Assembly (NCBI GenBank): GCA_905178155.1
Contig: CAJINV010000001.1
Coordinates: 5,474,757-5,538,756 of the forward strand
Length of the DNA: 64,000 bases
Origin: Amoebophrya sp. A120
Taxonomy: Eukaryota > Sar > Dinophyceae > Syndiniales > Amoebophryaceae
Reading direction: 5' to 3'
The notes under the pieces are model-generated. The model searched no databases. It had not been told where the DNA came from and saw only the letters and a program-made list of their open reading frames with translations. Both the position numbers and the translations under genes were made by a program. Below are positions 62,379-64,000 of the stretch, piece after piece. Numbering within the stretch: the stretch's first letter is position 1; the number at the start of each line of letters is the position of its first letter.

Positions 62379-64000
62379 CTCGTGACAGGGTTAGGAGTCA
62401 CGCCAGGCGCGTGCAACGCCTTTGCTTTTGGTTGCTCCCTCGCCTCTGAGTTTTGGAATTTCCTACGAGGATTTTCGGTTTTCTAGCAAGGTTTGCCTGG
62501 GTCGATTTGGATCGACAGCAGTATTTTTCAGCCGATATTCGGACTTCTTTCCTTGCCTTCCAAGCGGGATTGTTGCAGCCTCGCGAACGGATGGGCCTCG
62601 GCCGTAGGAGTAGGGCACTTGGCGATGCTCAGCGGCAGTGAGTTGCTCACAAGCGACGGCCTGCTCTTTGGTGTTCGGTTGGAGTTTGCCGTACCTGCAG
62701 CGGCTGGGTTTGTTTCATCGGGCCGCTTGCTATTTTCCCACCCAGACAGTGGCTGGGGGCACGTTGGAGGTGCGACGCTATTCTTAGACTTGGTTAACCG
62801 GTCGGGAAATTTTGGCTTGCTGCGTGCCCTAGGGAGGCTACTTCTTGGAAGTTTCGGATGGCCCGCTTGTCTTGTCGGGTCGGCTAGGCTAGAATAGCTA
62901 CCGGGGGTGGTCGAGAAGGTTGTTTGTGTTTCCCTGGCGTTAGTCTGTTTAATCTGCTACTCTTGGATGATCGCATGGGATTTGAGTGCCACAGTGGGAA
63001 GCTAGCTTGGTGCTTGGCTGTTCTAGTCCGTCGCGTTAGCGCAGTGGTTTGTCACTTCTCGGGGGGAAGTTGCTGCTTCTGTTATGATGCGATGTGCTCT
63101 GCAGCTGACCACGCAACGCCTGAGCCTGATCGGGAATTCAGGCCGCCCGATTTGAACCTTGTTTAAGCTATTCGTCTCGCAATTCAATAGGCCCCGGGGT
63201 TGCCTAGCTCTCTCTCGCTCATCTTTTAGCCTATTTCGCTGTGTTCACGGTTATTGCCATCTGCTCTGCGACGTGGAATTTAGCCCGGGGGATTTTCCAT
63301 GCTCCTCGACTTTGTGTTTGTCCTGAGAACATCGCTTGCGTTCTGCTCCGGTGGGAGCTTGGTTTTACTGGTGTAGGGTGCCGCCGCTCGGCTACCTCGC
63401 GGACGGTCCTCTGGCTCTGCTGGTCTTGTCCGTCCCCATGGTGGATAGTGCGATCCTTGTCAGGAGGTGCCGTCGGCTACATTTCGCAGTCAATATTCTC
63501 AGGCGCGTTTGTTGGCCTTGCTTCCCTAGAGGCGGAAATCGGATGTCCCTGGAGGGGGCTGCTAAGAGGCGGGGTCTCGGTGCTTATGATTGGGGGGCTG
63601 TAGCGCCAGCCTTGAGGCTGCACTGGAACAGGTTTTGACTACCCGGCGCGTGGCCTTTTCTTGCGTAAATTTTCTGGAAGGGAACTATAGGCGCCTTTTC
63701 CGTGTTTCTAAGCTTTTTCGGGGAGGCGGACTTCGGGTCAGCAGCGATGTCTCGTTGTCCCGGTTTAGGAGTTTCCCTTCAGTAGCTTCACAGGGGTTTT
63801 GGCCCGGATGGTCGCGTCAGTAGGTTATAGTGAGTGCTCGCAGGGGCGAATGCAAGTTGTGTAATGGAGTCGAGTTTTGGACTTTGGTCGCCGAGGCTTT
63901 TTGCGCCGTCTCTGGGATCCTGGCGGGCGTTGTTCGCCTATGTGGATATGTAGCGCATGCTACGGGTTTTGTTGTGGAGTTTTACACTGTCCCCCTGGGG

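Larger units (their letters stand above)
60437..64000. other. A-poor, G/T-rich gene-free domain
   Basis: About 3.5 kb to the window edge have a composition unlike the rest. On the + strand A is rare (7 of 60 bases at 61861-61920, 2 of 60 at 62041-62100), while G and T dominate. No frame resembles a known protein; no reverse transcriptase, integrase or rRNA was recognised. Short phrases recur in diverged form (TCCTCGGTCTC at about 61412 and 61969, each after a GAAGCTTCGCT/GGAGCTCCGCT block), suggesting decayed repeats. Confidence 0.6.

Noticed and set aside
63011-63165. tRNA-like A-box phrase TTAGCGCAGTGG
   Set aside because: No matching T-arm or acceptor stem at the right distance. The GATTTGAACC further on does not fold with it.

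Overview
The window looks like a stretch of a compact dinoflagellate genome, most likely a syndinian parasite of the Amoebophrya type. Four observations support this. All 23 genes I can support lie on the + strand, a one-directional gene array typical of dinoflagellates. Genes are close together (mostly 0.3-1.4 kb apart) and carry short introns, unlike the sparse genomes of core dinoflagellates. Several introns have non-GT or ambiguous 5' splice sites. At least two introns are transposon-like inverted-repeat elements (introners), which have been described in Amoebophrya. The assignment to Amoebophrya is inference, because no rRNA or organelle marker is present. I recognised no tRNA, rRNA, snRNA, spliced-leader RNA or CRISPR.

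Layout. 0.3-5 kb: a PAN/Apple plus discoidin-like adhesion protein. 6.4-8.9 kb: a large unrecognised protein with a signal-like N-terminus. 10-12.2 kb: a protein kinase with a giant activation-segment insertion. 12.9-14.3 kb: a five-exon PLAC8 protein. 15.2-19.7 kb: a tandem family of three unknown paralogues, with an unrelated small gene and the 3' relic of a fourth copy in between. 20-21.3 kb: SF-assemblin. 22.2-25.8 kb: the pre-rRNA polynucleotide kinase GRC3/NOL9, interrupted by a foldback introner. 26-39 kb: a NIPA-type transporter, a secreted His-rich protein, a PPPDE isopeptidase, a putative mitochondrial helical-repeat protein, two unknown proteins and an MFSD5-like transporter. 39-44 kb: an SH3BP5-like protein and a Tctex1 dynein light chain. 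44.7-50.3 kb: an eEF3-like ABC protein and TRM6. 51.1-57.6 kb: an eight-exon myosin, interrupted by a second introner. 58.8-59.7 kb: a secreted coiled-coil protein.

From 59.7 kb the character changes: an AT-rich tandem repeat, a free copy of the myosin introner, a 99-bp tandem repeat, then about 3.5 kb of A-poor, G/T-rich, gene-free DNA to the window end.

The genes do not form one pathway. There are loose themes of ribosome and translation (GRC3, eEF3-like, TRM6), cytoskeleton and traffic (SF-assemblin, dynein light chain, myosin, SH3BP5-like) and surface or secreted proteins. The most notable system is the introner family. Two elements 5 kb apart share identical 19-nt terminal inverted repeats. 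One sits in the myosin reading frame as an intron, and the other lies outside any gene I can recognise. Exon models were built by hand. In every multi-exon gene the summed exon length is a multiple of three.
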